DNA of 64,000 nucleotides from Parapedobacter sp042666505 (GCF_042666505.1 NZ_JBHTDN010000001.1:992001-1056000); one strand, 5' to 3'; positions 24,410 to 33,582 are shown, numbered from the stretch's first letter. Translations and numbers: made by a program. The notes: generated by a model from the sequence alone, not told the origin.

Positions 24410-24994
24410 ATGATGACGATGAATAACTTGCTACGTTTTTTGGCAAATGGGCAGCGCGGGTTCATACACGCGTTGCGGATTTCCATTTTTGTGGTTATGG
24501 CTTGGATCGGTGGCCTGAAGGCGTTTCAATACGAAGCTGATGGCATTGTCCCATTCGTAGCCAACAGTCCGCTGATGCAATTTTTCTATGCGAAGGAAGC
24601 ACCCGAATACCAAGCGTATAAAAATCCTGAAGGGAAGACCGTGGCCAAAAATATTGAATGGCATAAAACAAACGGAACCTATGCCTTTTCGTACGGCCTC
24701 GGGGCTGTTATTGTCGCAATCGGCTTGCTGACCTTAGCCGGGATCTGGTCTGCAAAATTGGGACTGGTCGGCGGACTTCTGACGTTTCTGATGTCAATCG
24801 TGACCTTATCGTTTCTGATCACCACACCGGAGGTTTACGTGCCTGACCTGGGGGGAGACTTTCCAACGCCCCATCATGGTTTTCCTTACCTTTCGGGAGC
24901 CGGTCGGTTGGTGTTGAAGGATGTGATCATGCTTGCCGCTGGCATGATTGTGGCCGCCGATTCGGCTACGTCCATCCAAAAAAATCAGAAGTAA
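24410..24994 (+). CDS. DUF417 inner-membrane protein (YkgB/RclC-like)
   Basis: The 194-residue protein has four hydrophobic helices, about 17-36 (ALRISIFVVMAWIGGLKAF), 85-105 (YGLGAVIVAIGLLTLAGIW), 110-133 and 165-182. The segment GGLKAFQYEADGIVPFVANSPLMQFFY is the DUF417 hallmark. RclC, an inner-membrane protein of the reactive chlorine resistance operon, is the characterised member. Three in-frame ATGs occur at 24410, 24413 and 24419; any could be used. The preceding AraC regulator is the likely controller. Confidence 0.85.
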   Translation: MMTMNNLLRFLANGQRGFIHALRISIFVVMAWIGGLKAFQYEADGIVPFVANSPLMQFFYAKEAPEYQAYKNPEGKTVAKNIEWHKTNGTYAFSYGLGAVIVAIGLLTLAGIWSAKLGLVGGLLTFLMSIVTLSFLITTPEVYVPDLGGDFPTPHHGFPYLSGAGRLVLKDVIMLAAGMIVAADSATSIQKNQK

Positions 24995-25101
24995 AGCGAA
25001 ATTATTTTCATACGCAGGCAAAATTGTTTTCTGAAAGGTACTGTAGTGTATTGTATATAACTATCATACAGATATATATAATTTAAGTGAGGGTAACGTT
25101 T

Positions 25102-25130
25102 TTGATTTTTACGTCAAATTATTATGTTTG
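25102..25130 (+). promoter_or_regulatory. Promoter (TTG-N18-TATGTTTG) of the BNR-repeat gene
   Basis: TATGTTTG at 25123-25130 is a perfect -7 box and TTG at 25102-25104 (in TTTTTGA) a -33 element with an 18-bp spacer. The surrounding 100 bp is very AT-rich. The predicted start near 25137 favours the ATG at 25159 as translation start. Confidence 0.55.
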
Positions 25131-25158
25131 ACATATAAACATGATAGTTAAACCAATT

Positions 25159-26322
25159 ATGGCAAAACAGATGGTAAAATCTTATTTTCTTACCCATTTT
25201 CTTTTCATGGTCATCGGTTTCTCGACCGCTCGTCAGGAAACAACATGTAAAGACGGCGGCGGATTGGCGGGCGGTATCCAAACGATCGATCTGTCGAATG
25301 ATTCGGCACGGCACGTAGTCGTAGCGGCGGGCACAGCGGAAGTCTACCAGGGACATCCCACCACCGTACTTTTACCCGATGGAAAAACGATCTACTGCGT
25401 TTGGACGTATAACCACGGTGGCGTATGTGGTCCGTTGAAACGGAGCGATGACGGTGGACGCACATGGAGTGAACTGCTCGATGTGCCCGATAATTGGTCG
25501 ACGGTTTATAATTGCCCGACCATATATCGGTTGCCTGATCCGCAGGGCAATTATCGTCTTTTTGTATTTGCGGGTGAGGGGCCGGACGGCGGCATGTACC
25601 AATCACATTCGGACGATGACGGTAGCACCTGGTCGCCCATGGTTTCCAACCACGTGGGTGCAAGTGTGATGCCGTTTTGTACCATTATGCCCATCGAGGG
25701 CGGCAAAAGGTTATTGGGACTTTCAAACATCCGGCGGCCGGGCGAGCAAAAAGAGGAGCGATCTAATGTGCTTGCAAGGAGTTACTCCCATGACGGCGGT
25801 GCCACCTGGACGCCCTGGGAAGTAATCCTCGATCTACCGGGACTGAAGCCTTGTGAACCGGAACTGGTGCGTTCGCCTGATGGTAAACAATTGCTCTGCC
25901 TCATCCGCGAAAACACCAAACGTGTGGCTTTGTTTATGACCAGTGATGACGAAGGGGCTTCCTGGTCTGAGACAAAGCCGCTTCCTGGTCCACTGCACGG
26001 CGACCGGCACAAGGCTGCCTACGCACCGGATGGTCGCCTCGTCGTGATATTCCGCGACACGGGACATGACAACCCGACGCGTACGCACTTCGTAGCGTGG
26101 GTGGGTACGTACAACGATATTTTGCAGGGCAATGAAGGTCAGTACCGCGTAAAGCTGCTGCATAGCCATAAAGGAATGGATTGCGGTTACCCTGGCTTGG
26201 AGCGGCTACCGGATGGCACGTACGTAGCGACTACGTATGTGAAATACAGGAAAGGACCTGAAAAAAATTCAGTGGTCAGCACGCGTTTTACACTCGATGA
26301 ACTCGATAAATACGAGCAATAA
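25159..26322 (+). CDS. Secreted sialidase-like (BNR/Asp-box) beta-propeller protein
   Basis: The 387-residue protein has an export signal (KSYFLTHFLFMVIGFSTA) and then a six-bladed propeller. Four Asp-boxes are visible: SDDGGRTWSE, SDDDGSTWSP, SHDGGATWTP and SDDEGASWSE. The typical sialidase F/Y-R-I-P motif is replaced by YQGHPTTVLLPDG, and the catalytic Arg triad is not obvious. It is probably not a classical sialidase but another BNR hydrolase or binding protein. The start was chosen between ATGs at 25141, 25159 and 25171 from the promoter position. A hairpin follows at 26362-26389. Confidence 0.75.
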   Translation: MAKQMVKSYFLTHFLFMVIGFSTARQETTCKDGGGLAGGIQTIDLSNDSARHVVVAAGTAEVYQGHPTTVLLPDGKTIYCVWTYNHGGVCGPLKRSDDGGRTWSELLDVPDNWSTVYNCPTIYRLPDPQGNYRLFVFAGEGPDGGMYQSHSDDDGSTWSPMVSNHVGASVMPFCTIMPIEGGKRLLGLSNIRRPGEQKEERSNVLARSYSHDGGATWTPWEVILDLPGLKPCEPELVRSPDGKQLLCLIRENTKRVALFMTSDDEGASWSETKPLPGPLHGDRHKAAYAPDGRLVVIFRDTGHDNPTRTHFVAWVGTYNDILQGNEGQYRVKLLHSHKGMDCGYPGLERLPDGTYVATTYVKYRKGPEKNSVVSTRFTLDELDKYEQ

Positions 26323-26354
26323 CCGTATCCATTCAACTAAACGTTTCTACAGCG

Positions 26355-26389
26355 ATAAAAAAATCCGATCCCATTTACGGGATCGGATT
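26355..26389 (-). terminator. Rho-independent terminator of the ABC exporter operon
   Basis: An 11-bp perfect stem (26362-26372 with 26379-26389; 6-nt loop) is followed on the minus strand by a T-run (A-run at 26357-26363 on the plus strand). It sits between the convergent BNR gene and the ABC permease gene. The U-tract side serves the minus strand; the stem could also stop plus-strand transcription. Confidence 0.8.
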
Positions 26390-26415
26390 CAATCATACTA
26401 ACATTAAAACTAAAA

Positions 26416-27744
26416 TCAACCTTTATAGCGAAACCATTTCACCAGTTCTTTGTAACTCGCTTTCTTCCCGTACATGAGGATACCGACGCGGTAAATGCGG
26501 GCTGCTACCCACGTAGTAAGAATAAACCCACCAATAAGCAATACCAACGATAAGCCGATTTCCCACGCAGGCACACCGAATGGGATCCGAACCAGCATGG
26601 CAATCGGCGATGTAAATGGTATCATGCTCAGCCAGAAGGATAAGGGTCCGTGCGGGTCGTTGACCAACACGCCAAACGAAAGTATATAAGTGAAAAGCAG
26701 AGGTATGGTGATCGGAAACATGAATTGCTGGGTTTCCGTTTCACTGTCGACTGCCGAACCGACGGCCGCAAACAGGGCACTGTAAAGCAGGTATCCGCCG
26801 AAAAAGTATAACAGAAAAGTTGTAATGATGGTGCGGAAATCGACTTTGTCGAGCTCCTGCTTGACAGTACCCAACATGCCCATCTGAGACCGGTCTTGTG
26901 CAGCTTCTCCATTTGACAACGCCTGCTGCTGTTCAACCTTTGCCTTGAGGTCTTGTCCGTCAATCAGACCTGCACTGGCGACACCCATTAAGGTTGTAGA
27001 AAGGAAGATCCAGAGAATGAATTGGGTCAGTCCCACCAAGCCGATGCCAATGATTTTGCCCATCATTAGTTGGAAAGGCTTAACTGACGAAATGATCACC
27101 TCCACAATGCGGCTGTTTTTTTCCTCAATGATACCCCGCATCACCTGAGATCCATATAAAAACAGGCAGATGTAAACCAGAATCGACAGCGACATCGCAA
27201 TGCCCATCGCCGCACCTGCACTGCTGTCCTTTTCACCTTCGTCTGTAATTTCCTTCGCAGCCAGGGTCACTTCGGGACGGATACTTTCTACCGTAGCCCG
27301 GTCGATACCGGCATTCGTAAAGGCGATGTCGCGTAGCACGTTCTCCAATTTACGGCTGATTTCGCCCTGGACGGTAAGGCTGGCGGTCTCTCTCGAAATA
27401 AGCTCGGCCCGGGATGAGGTCGCAAAATCGGAGGGAATGATAAGCAGAAAATTCTTCCCATCGGCGTCCAGTAGCTGTTCACGTTGATTTGCCGTGTTTT
27501 CGGCGGTTGCTACAGGGAGAAAAGTGATGTTTTTGGTGCTTTCAATCTTTCCGGAAAACAAGCCACTTTGATCGATGACATGAACAGTCGCCTTGCTGTT
27601 TTCAAAGCTTCGTGCCGTCAGATAGATGGTCAGGCCATAAATCCCGATGATGGCCAGCGGTACCAGAAAGGTGACCAATAAAAAGGAACGTTTCTTAACC
27701 CGGCTAAGGTATTCACGCTTGATGATGAGTACTATTTTGTTCAT
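26416..27744 (-). CDS. ABC-2-type exporter permease (NatB/YhaP-like)
   Basis: The 442-residue permease has an N-terminal helix after MNKIVLIIKREYLSRVKKRSF (SFLLVTFLVPLAIIGIYGLT). A large extracytoplasmic loop of about 150 residues follows, then five C-terminal helices (about 180-200, 235-265, 310-335, 345-370, 385-415). The EEKNSRIVEVIISSVKPFQLMMGKIIG segment is the ABC-2 family signature, seen in Na+ efflux NatB-like permeases. It overlaps the upstream ATPase gene by 4 bp (ATGA). Transported substrate is unknown; Na+ or a drug are the family precedents. Confidence 0.85.
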   Translation of the reverse strand: MNKIVLIIKREYLSRVKKRSFLLVTFLVPLAIIGIYGLTIYLTARSFENSKATVHVIDQSGLFSGKIESTKNITFLPVATAENTANQREQLLDADGKNFLLIIPSDFATSSRAELISRETASLTVQGEISRKLENVLRDIAFTNAGIDRATVESIRPEVTLAAKEITDEGEKDSSAGAAMGIAMSLSILVYICLFLYGSQVMRGIIEEKNSRIVEVIISSVKPFQLMMGKIIGIGLVGLTQFILWIFLSTTLMGVASAGLIDGQDLKAKVEQQQALSNGEAAQDRSQMGMLGTVKQELDKVDFRTIITTFLLYFFGGYLLYSALFAAVGSAVDSETETQQFMFPITIPLLFTYILSFGVLVNDPHGPLSFWLSMIPFTSPIAMLVRIPFGVPAWEIGLSLVLLIGGFILTTWVAARIYRVGILMYGKKASYKELVKWFRYKG

Positions 27745-28679
27745 TCGTGTGTTTCAATAAAGGCGGGCGATGCCTGGGCGGTTACCTGTTGTACAAAAAT
27801 ATCGTGTATGCTGGGAATGAGTTCTTTCAGCTCATGAATCTGGACCCTTGGAATGAGGTGCATCAATACGTCGTTGATAGTTTTCCCATCGGCGATCCTT
27901 ACGGTAAGCGTGGTGCTTTCCTCCGGGACGTCGACAATGCTTTCGATCGAAAACAGTCCCGCTACTTCCGTCACAGGTTCCTTCGAAGGCAAGTGTTCGA
28001 TCCGGTACGTGTTGGTGCGGTAAACGTTTTTGATGTCACTGAGTTTGCCGTCCAATATTTTTTTAGCTTTGTTGATGAGGACGATGCTGTCACAAAGCTC
28101 TTCCACCGATTCCATGCGATGCGTCGAAAAAATGATGGTGGCACCGTTGCGGTTAAGGGAAAGGATTTCTTCTTTGATGATGTTGGCATTTACCGGATCG
28201 AAGCCTGAAAACGGTTCGTCCAATATGATCAGGTCGGGTCGGTGCACCACGGTAGCCACAAATTGCACTTTCTGCTGCATACCCTTGCTTAGGTCTTCGA
28301 CCTTCTTGTGCCACCAGCTTTGCATCTCCATCTTTTCAAACCAATGTTTGATGCGTTCAGTGGCTTCTTTCCGGGAAAGGCCTTTCAGTTGGGCTAGGTA
28401 AAGCATCTGCTCGCCGATTTCCATCTTCTTGTATAATCCCCGTTCCTCGGGCAGATAGCCGATGCGGCCAATGTGGGTGGGATTGAGCCGTTCGCCGTCG
28501 AAGTATATTTCGCCGCTGTCGGGGGCCGTTATCTGATTGATGATCCGGATGAGGGATGTTTTTCCGGCGCCATTGGGACCAAGCAGACCAAAAATAGTGC
28601 CTTTTTCCACATGGGTGGAGACGTCATCCAGGGCCCGGTGATTGGCATATTGTTTTACGATGTTTCTGATTTCCAGCAT
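27741..28679 (-). CDS. ABC transporter ATP-binding protein (NatA-like, DUF4162 C-terminus)
   Basis: The 312-residue nucleotide-binding protein has Walker A GLLGPNGAGKTSL (about residues 33-45), the signature LSKGMQQKV (138-146), Walker B LIILDEPFSGFDP (158-170) and the switch His in STHRM. The C-terminal region from about 220 (GKLSDIKNVYRTNTYRIEHL) matches the DUF4162 extension of ABC-2 exporters. It forms a two-gene operon with the permease, sharing ATGA at the junction. Confidence 0.9.
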   Translation of the reverse strand: MLEIRNIVKQYANHRALDDVSTHVEKGTIFGLLGPNGAGKTSLIRIINQITAPDSGEIYFDGERLNPTHIGRIGYLPEERGLYKKMEIGEQMLYLAQLKGLSRKEATERIKHWFEKMEMQSWWHKKVEDLSKGMQQKVQFVATVVHRPDLIILDEPFSGFDPVNANIIKEEILSLNRNGATIIFSTHRMESVEELCDSIVLINKAKKILDGKLSDIKNVYRTNTYRIEHLPSKEPVTEVAGLFSIESIVDVPEESTTLTVRIADGKTINDVLMHLIPRVQIHELKELIPSIHDIFVQQVTAQASPAFIETHE

Positions 28680-28800
28680 ACGTGTGTTCGTGGTTCTGTT
28701 TCGTGCCCCTTTGACGATGTCAGGTGGGGATTGTTACAGCTGGATAGCCAATGTTCCCTGTCGGGCGGATCTTTCCCGGAATTCCTCGCCATACAAAATG

Positions 28801-28825
28801 CCGCGGAGTCAAGTGAGATCCGCGG
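28801..28825 (-). terminator. Possible terminator hairpin after the TonB-dependent receptor
   Basis: CCGCGGA (28801-28807) pairs perfectly with TCCGCGG (28819-28825), 11-nt loop. On the minus strand, downstream of the receptor stop at 28870, it is followed by CATTTTG, a weak U-tract. It stands between the receptor and the ABC operon, so it may be the receptor terminator. Confidence 0.45.
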
Positions 28826-28869
28826 CTCGTTGAAAAATTGATTTTAAGCGCCTTTAAGTCGCTAATCCA

Positions 28870-31800
28870 TCAATTCAGCAGTTCGTCAAATAAAATCGAT
28901 ACGTAATACATGCCTCCAACGGAAGGATTGCCCCAACCCGTCGTATACAGTTTGCTGCCGATATTCGTTCCGCCTAGCTTCACGATGGATTTTATGCTTG
29001 GAATTTTCTTGCTTATCTGTCCGTCGAACGTCGAAAATGCCGGAATCATCGATTGCCCGGTTACATTAATGGCGGGCGTACCGATGGTTCCGTTCCATAA
29101 AAACTCGGTTTGATGGCGGAAGGTAAGGCCAAATCCCCATCCGGTTTGCTTGATATCCCGATTGGAGAATCCCAGGTTGAACCGGTATTCGGGTGTGTTG
29201 AAAGCCGTGACAAACGAGGGGTCCCGCTCACGGATTTCATCCTCGTTCAGCAGTACGTTCCGGGAGACATTGCCCGTAAGCGTAAATCCATTCCCGATCA
29301 GATAATCCAATCCGATGCCCCAACCGGAATTTTTGATGGTTTGGGGGGCATTTAGGGGCATGCTATACACGTTGCGGCGGGTGGGGTCTGCTAGGTCTGC
29401 CGGCGATCTAGTTGGATCTTTTAATTGCACGAGCACGGCGGTTCCTTCGAACGTAAGGAACCGGTTGTAATAATAAAACAGGTCCACGAACAACCGGTTG
29501 TCAATGGCGCTTTTGTAACCGACCTCGTAGGTTTCCACCTTTTCGGGTTCCCATTCCTTGAACTGATAAGGCGTGAGGTCGCCGTTCTGGACATCGGACA
29601 GGGCGTATACCGGGTTATCAATCATGTTATACCGCTGGCGGAATAGGGGCAAGCCACCTACCAAACGTGCTTGGGGTGTCAGCAGATCGATGTATTGGTT
29701 TTGTGTAGTGGGTATGCGGAATCCCCGTTGGAAGGATGCCCGGAAATTGTGGTCTTCGGCAACGGTGAGTACGCCCGAGACCCGCGGACTGAATTGGCCT
29801 TTGAAGTTTTCGTTTTTATCATAGCGTAGGGAGGCTGTGAGTTTGAACACATCGTTGAAATTGCGTCCTGCCTGCACATAGGCGCCGTATTCGCGAATGT
29901 TGAACTCTTCGCCATTATCCTGCAACGCAAACAAGGTGCCTTCCGAGTTGAGGTCATATATCCGGTAACTGGCCCCTGCAATCAGTTCGATGATGGCCGG
30001 ATCTACCTGCCGTTTGAAATTGTACATCGCTTCGACATGATACATATTGGACCGGTCAAGGAAACTGGCCCCTGCAGGGATGGCCCGCGTTTTAATGTCT
30101 GCCATCGAAGCGTCAAATTCCGATCCGCCGGGCAGGTACATGCCGTTTGCAGCCTGTAAAGCGGGAGTCATGGCATTACGCATCCATTCCACACGATTCG
30201 CCCCGGCGTAGGCGTTTGCAGCGCTCTGTGCCACCTCTATAGCCGCGCTGTGATTGGCTCCGTCCTCCCGGGCCTGTCGGTAAGCCGTCAGTAAGGCACC
30301 CGCGTACTGTGTATAGGCATTCTGGACAAAAGCCGGAGCCCCTGTACCAATGGCTGTTTGCAGATACCGTTGACTGACCAGGCTTCCCAAGACACCTAAC
30401 GCATGGGCATCGCCAGAGTTTTCACGGGTAGTGTACCCTCTTACAAAGAAATTGTCGCCCCGTAACTCGGCTTTATACTGTCCCATGGTGAAATTCTGGA
30501 TGTTGTACCGATCGGCAGCGGTATATACCGTGGATCCTTTTCCCCAATTGGCCTGAAGGATAGCCTCCACGTCTTCGTTGATCCGGTAGTGCAGGGAAGC
30601 ATTCAGCTTGAGACTTTTGGTCGGGTAATCGGTCAGCTGCTGTTCGGCATAACCAGGGGCAGGTTGATAATATTGCGGAACCATGTTCTGGAAGATGGAT
30701 CGTGCCACACCGATTTGTGCCATCGGATCCTCTCCGGCGATAAACTGTGGTAACGTCTGACCGCCAATCGCTTCAATCTGTCTCGTAAAGATCGCACCCA
30801 AGGCACCCGAACTGCCGTCGGAACCATCTCCCGGCATTCCATTAGCATATAGAATATCGTAGAGGTTGGCGCCAACGTCTCCATACCAATTTACACCGTC
30901 GTAGGTGGGATTCCCCTGTACGTTACCCACGTTGTTGGCCAAATTGGTGCCGTTGGTTAAACTTTGATCACGGTAGTCAGTTGCCTGCCAATCGTCTGCG
31001 GTGAGATAGGCTACATTCGCTTTAAAGGCAAACCGGTCGTTGAAGGCCTTGGCAAACCGCACCGCAATGTCGTAATATCCCGTATTCCGTTGCGTGCGGT
31101 TGGACGCGCTCATCACACCTGTTTTGACATACGCACTGAGGCCTTGGTAGACAAATGGCGATTTGCTGTTCATCAACAGAAGACCGTTGATGGCATTCGG
31201 ACCATATAGTGCCGATGCCGCTCCGGGAAGGAGTTCGACACTTTCCACATCCAGTTCGGACATACCGACAACGTTGCCAACGGGAAAGTTGAGTCCCGGG
31301 GCTTGGTTGTCCATTCCATCAACCAACTGCACCAAACGAGTATTGCCGTTGGCGCCGAACCCGCGTGTGTTGACAGACCGGAAAGTGAGCGACTGGGTGC
31401 TCATCTCAACGCCTTTCAGGTTTTGCAATGCATCGTAAAATGTCGGTTGTGGGCTCTCACGGATGCCCAAGACGTTGAGTTTTTCGATGGATACGGGTGA
31501 TTTCATCACATTTTCCTCGACCCGTGAGGCCGAGACGACGACTTCGGATGCTACGATGGATTGTTCTTCCAGCATGATAGCTAGATCCTCGGTTGCTTGG
31601 TCCACCACAATTTCCTTTGGGTTGTAGCCTATGGAAGAAGCGACCAACGTCATTGGAGGACGATCGTTAATCCGCAATGTAAACCGCCCTTCGGAATTGG
31701 TAATGGTGCCTACTACCTTTCCTTTTACCTGGATGCTGACCCCGATCAGGGGAGTAGCGGATGCGTCCGTTACGGTTCCAGAGAGGGTTGTCTGGGCGAG

Positions 31801-31878
31801 GGCTTGAGAGAAGCTGAAGTGAAGCGCGATTATTCCGACGAACCATCTGATACGCTTCCAGGTAAATGGTCTTTTCAT
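28870..31878 (-). CDS. TonB-dependent receptor (not SusC type)
   Basis: The 1002-residue protein starts with a signal peptide (WFVGIIALHFSFSQALAQ) and a CarboxypepD-regulatory-like domain (LSGTVTDASATPLIGVSIQV). A TonB plug follows (VVVSASRVEENVMKSPVSIE; YDALQNLKGVEMSTQSLTFR; STRGFGANGNTRLVQLVDGM; GAASALYGPNAINGLLLM), then a 22-stranded barrel. It lacks the STN domain and the downstream SusD. Its plug resembles those of siderophore/vitamin-like receptors, and the absence of a cognate binding lipoprotein leaves the ligand unknown. Start: ATG at 31878 (MKRPFTWK). The window shows no nearby iron or vitamin genes. Confidence 0.9.
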   Translation of the reverse strand: MKRPFTWKRIRWFVGIIALHFSFSQALAQTTLSGTVTDASATPLIGVSIQVKGKVVGTITNSEGRFTLRINDRPPMTLVASSIGYNPKEIVVDQATEDLAIMLEEQSIVASEVVVSASRVEENVMKSPVSIEKLNVLGIRESPQPTFYDALQNLKGVEMSTQSLTFRSVNTRGFGANGNTRLVQLVDGMDNQAPGLNFPVGNVVGMSELDVESVELLPGAASALYGPNAINGLLLMNSKSPFVYQGLSAYVKTGVMSASNRTQRNTGYYDIAVRFAKAFNDRFAFKANVAYLTADDWQATDYRDQSLTNGTNLANNVGNVQGNPTYDGVNWYGDVGANLYDILYANGMPGDGSDGSSGALGAIFTRQIEAIGGQTLPQFIAGEDPMAQIGVARSIFQNMVPQYYQPAPGYAEQQLTDYPTKSLKLNASLHYRINEDVEAILQANWGKGSTVYTAADRYNIQNFTMGQYKAELRGDNFFVRGYTTRENSGDAHALGVLGSLVSQRYLQTAIGTGAPAFVQNAYTQYAGALLTAYRQAREDGANHSAAIEVAQSAANAYAGANRVEWMRNAMTPALQAANGMYLPGGSEFDASMADIKTRAIPAGASFLDRSNMYHVEAMYNFKRQVDPAIIELIAGASYRIYDLNSEGTLFALQDNGEEFNIREYGAYVQAGRNFNDVFKLTASLRYDKNENFKGQFSPRVSGVLTVAEDHNFRASFQRGFRIPTTQNQYIDLLTPQARLVGGLPLFRQRYNMIDNPVYALSDVQNGDLTPYQFKEWEPEKVETYEVGYKSAIDNRLFVDLFYYYNRFLTFEGTAVLVQLKDPTRSPADLADPTRRNVYSMPLNAPQTIKNSGWGIGLDYLIGNGFTLTGNVSRNVLLNEDEIRERDPSFVTAFNTPEYRFNLGFSNRDIKQTGWGFGLTFRHQTEFLWNGTIGTPAINVTGQSMIPAFSTFDGQISKKIPSIKSIVKLGGTNIGSKLYTTGWGNPSVGGMYYVSILFDELLN

Positions 31879-32063
31879 ACAGTAAATTTTATAATGGTCG
31901 TATACAAGAATACGAAATATTCCGCGAGACGAAAAGGGATGGCTTATATTTTTTTTGAGCGGGGTTTTTAACATTTTTTAACAGAACGCCCTTAAACTTT
32001 TCACCGCAAATCCGCTCTTATAAATACAACGGGCAAGCGATAACAAATCACGTCCATTTAACG

Positions 32064-32072
32064 AAAGGAGGA
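32064..32072 (+). promoter_or_regulatory. Strong Shine-Dalgarno (AAAGGAGGA) of the Spy-like gene
   Basis: AAAGGAGGA ends 4 bp before the ATG at 32077, near-ideal for pairing with the 16S anti-SD. Most genes in this window have no such sequence; compare 49376-49381 and 56211-56216. Confidence 0.7.
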
Positions 32073-32076
32073 TACC

Positions 32077-32493
32077 ATGAGAATTGTAGCATTCATTACT
32101 CTATTGATCTCAACGATCACATTATCGGCCTTCGGCCAGGAACACCAGCGGCACCGGAAACCCCGGAGTGCCGAAGAAATAGCTAAGATGCGTACCGATC
32201 AATTGACGGAAAGCCTTGGTTTAACCGACGAGCAGCAAAAGCAGGTGTATGCGCTCAACTTAGAAAGAGCAGAGAAGATGAAAACAGCGCGCGAAGACCG
32301 GACGGCCAGAGGGGCAGAGATTCGGGAAGAAATGAAGGCCGACCGCGAGCGCCTGAATAAAATCCTTACTGAAGAACAACGCGAAATGCTGAAAAAGCAG
32401 CAGGTCGACCGCGCGGAGAAATTCAAAGCCCGGCAGGAAGCCCGAAAGGACGGTCAGTTCAGAGGCAGTAGAAGCCGGAGCCAAGATCAATAA
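32077..32493 (+). CDS. Spy/CpxP-like periplasmic stress protein
   Basis: The 138-residue protein has a signal peptide (MRIVAFITLLISTITLSAFG) and a highly charged helical mature part. KMRTDQLTESLGLTDEQQKQVYALN and MKADRERLNKILTEEQREMLKKQ are the two LTxxQ-like motifs (LTDEQ, LTEEQ) that define the Spy/CpxP family of periplasmic chaperones. The C terminus is Arg/Gln/Ser rich. It has an unusually strong Shine-Dalgarno sequence and is followed by a canonical terminator at 32543-32578, so it is likely a stand-alone transcript. Confidence 0.8.
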   Translation: MRIVAFITLLISTITLSAFGQEHQRHRKPRSAEEIAKMRTDQLTESLGLTDEQQKQVYALNLERAEKMKTAREDRTARGAEIREEMKADRERLNKILTEEQREMLKKQQVDRAEKFKARQEARKDGQFRGSRSRSQDQ

Positions 32494-32542
32494 GGTTAAA
32501 GGTTTAATTGTACGACAGTTTTTTGGTTAAGTTTGATGATGA

Positions 32543-32578
32543 GCGCCCATTCCGTCTCTTGGCGGATGGGCGTTTTTT
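32543..32578 (+). terminator. Rho-independent terminator of the Spy-like gene
   Basis: A GC-rich stem from 32543 to about 32572 (CGCCCAT pairing with ATGGGCG, extended by a few bases with a mismatch or bulge) is followed by TTTTTT at 32573-32578. The TTG -33 element of the next gene's promoter lies in its loop region. Confidence 0.75.
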
Positions 32579-32589
32579 CGTTATGTTTG
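32559..32589 (+). promoter_or_regulatory. Promoter (TTG-N20-TATGTTTG) of the 3-hydroxyacyl-CoA dehydrogenase gene
   Basis: TATGTTTG (32582-32589) is a perfect -7 box. TTG at 32559-32561 is spaced 20 bp upstream, inside the preceding terminator. The leader to the ATG at 32611 would be about 15 nt. Confidence 0.5.
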
Positions 32590-32610
32590 CCAACACCAAT
32601 ACTCCTTCGT

Positions 32611-33456
32611 ATGCAGCATGTAAGCGTCATCGGATCGGGCACCATGGGAAACGGAATTGCCCATACTTTTGCACAATATGGATTTGATGTCTCACTCGTT
32701 GATACCCAGCCTGCGGCCCTGGAACGGGCGATTGTGACGATACACGCCAACTTGGATCGTCAGATCAAAAAGGAAATTTTGACGGATGATGAGAAGGGGC
32801 GGACATTGGCGCGCATACGTACGTATACCGACTTAAATGACGGCGTAAGAAATGCCGACCTGGTCGTCGAGGCTGCCACTGAAAATGAATCGATTAAAGT
32901 AACTATATTTAAGGAATTGGATCGGCTATGCCCCGGGCACACGGTGTTGGCCACCAATACATCTTCCATCTCTATTACCAAAATCGCTTCAGCTACGCAA
33001 CGTCCCGATCGGGTAATCGGCATGCATTTCATGAATCCGGTTCCGGTTATGAAATTGGTCGAGGTGATCAAGGGTTATCTTACATCAAGCGACACAACCG
33101 ACATGATCACAACGCTTTCTAGGAAGTTGGATAAAGTTCCCGTTGAAGTGAATGATTATCCCGGCTTTGTTGCTAATCGCATTCTAATGCCTATGATCAA
33201 CGAAGCGATCTATGCGCTTTATGAAGGCGTATCCGATGCGGAAGCAATAGATAACGTAATGAAATTGGGTATGGCCCACCCCATGGGCCCTCTGGAACTA
33301 GCCGATTTCATCGGTCTGGATGTGTGCTTGTCGATATTGCGTGTATTGCATGAGGGATTTGGCAATCCAAAGTATGCACCTTGTCCGCTGCTGGTGAATA
33401 TGGTTTCCGCCGGCAGGTTAGGAAAGAAAACAGGATTCGGATTTTATACCTATTGA
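32611..33456 (+). CDS. 3-hydroxybutyryl-CoA dehydrogenase
   Basis: The 281-residue protein has an N-terminal Rossmann fold with the dinucleotide motif VIGSGTMGNGIAHTF (G-x-G-x-x-G). The catalytic region is GMHFMNPVPVMKLVEVI, where the His follows the ATNTSSISITKIAS segment. The C-terminal dimerisation domain contains DYPGFVANRILMPMINEAIYAL and MGPLELADFIGLDVC. These are the standard landmarks of Hbd/FadB2-type NAD(P)-dependent enzymes. ATG at 32611 is used; the upstream frame lies over the terminator. Neighbours give no single pathway; candidates are polyhydroxyalkanoate, butyrate or fatty-acid metabolism. Confidence 0.9.
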   Translation: MQHVSVIGSGTMGNGIAHTFAQYGFDVSLVDTQPAALERAIVTIHANLDRQIKKEILTDDEKGRTLARIRTYTDLNDGVRNADLVVEAATENESIKVTIFKELDRLCPGHTVLATNTSSISITKIASATQRPDRVIGMHFMNPVPVMKLVEVIKGYLTSSDTTDMITTLSRKLDKVPVEVNDYPGFVANRILMPMINEAIYALYEGVSDAEAIDNVMKLGMAHPMGPLELADFIGLDVCLSILRVLHEGFGNPKYAPCPLLVNMVSAGRLGKKTGFGFYTY

Positions 33457-33582
33457 TCCGTACTTTCTTTCATCTGTTTTTAATACTTTCTCCAAACGAA
33501 ATAGTCTTACATTACTTGTTCCTTCCATGCCTCAATTTTAATCCAAATTCGTTTTTTCCTTTTGGTTAACTTGTATTTTAGT

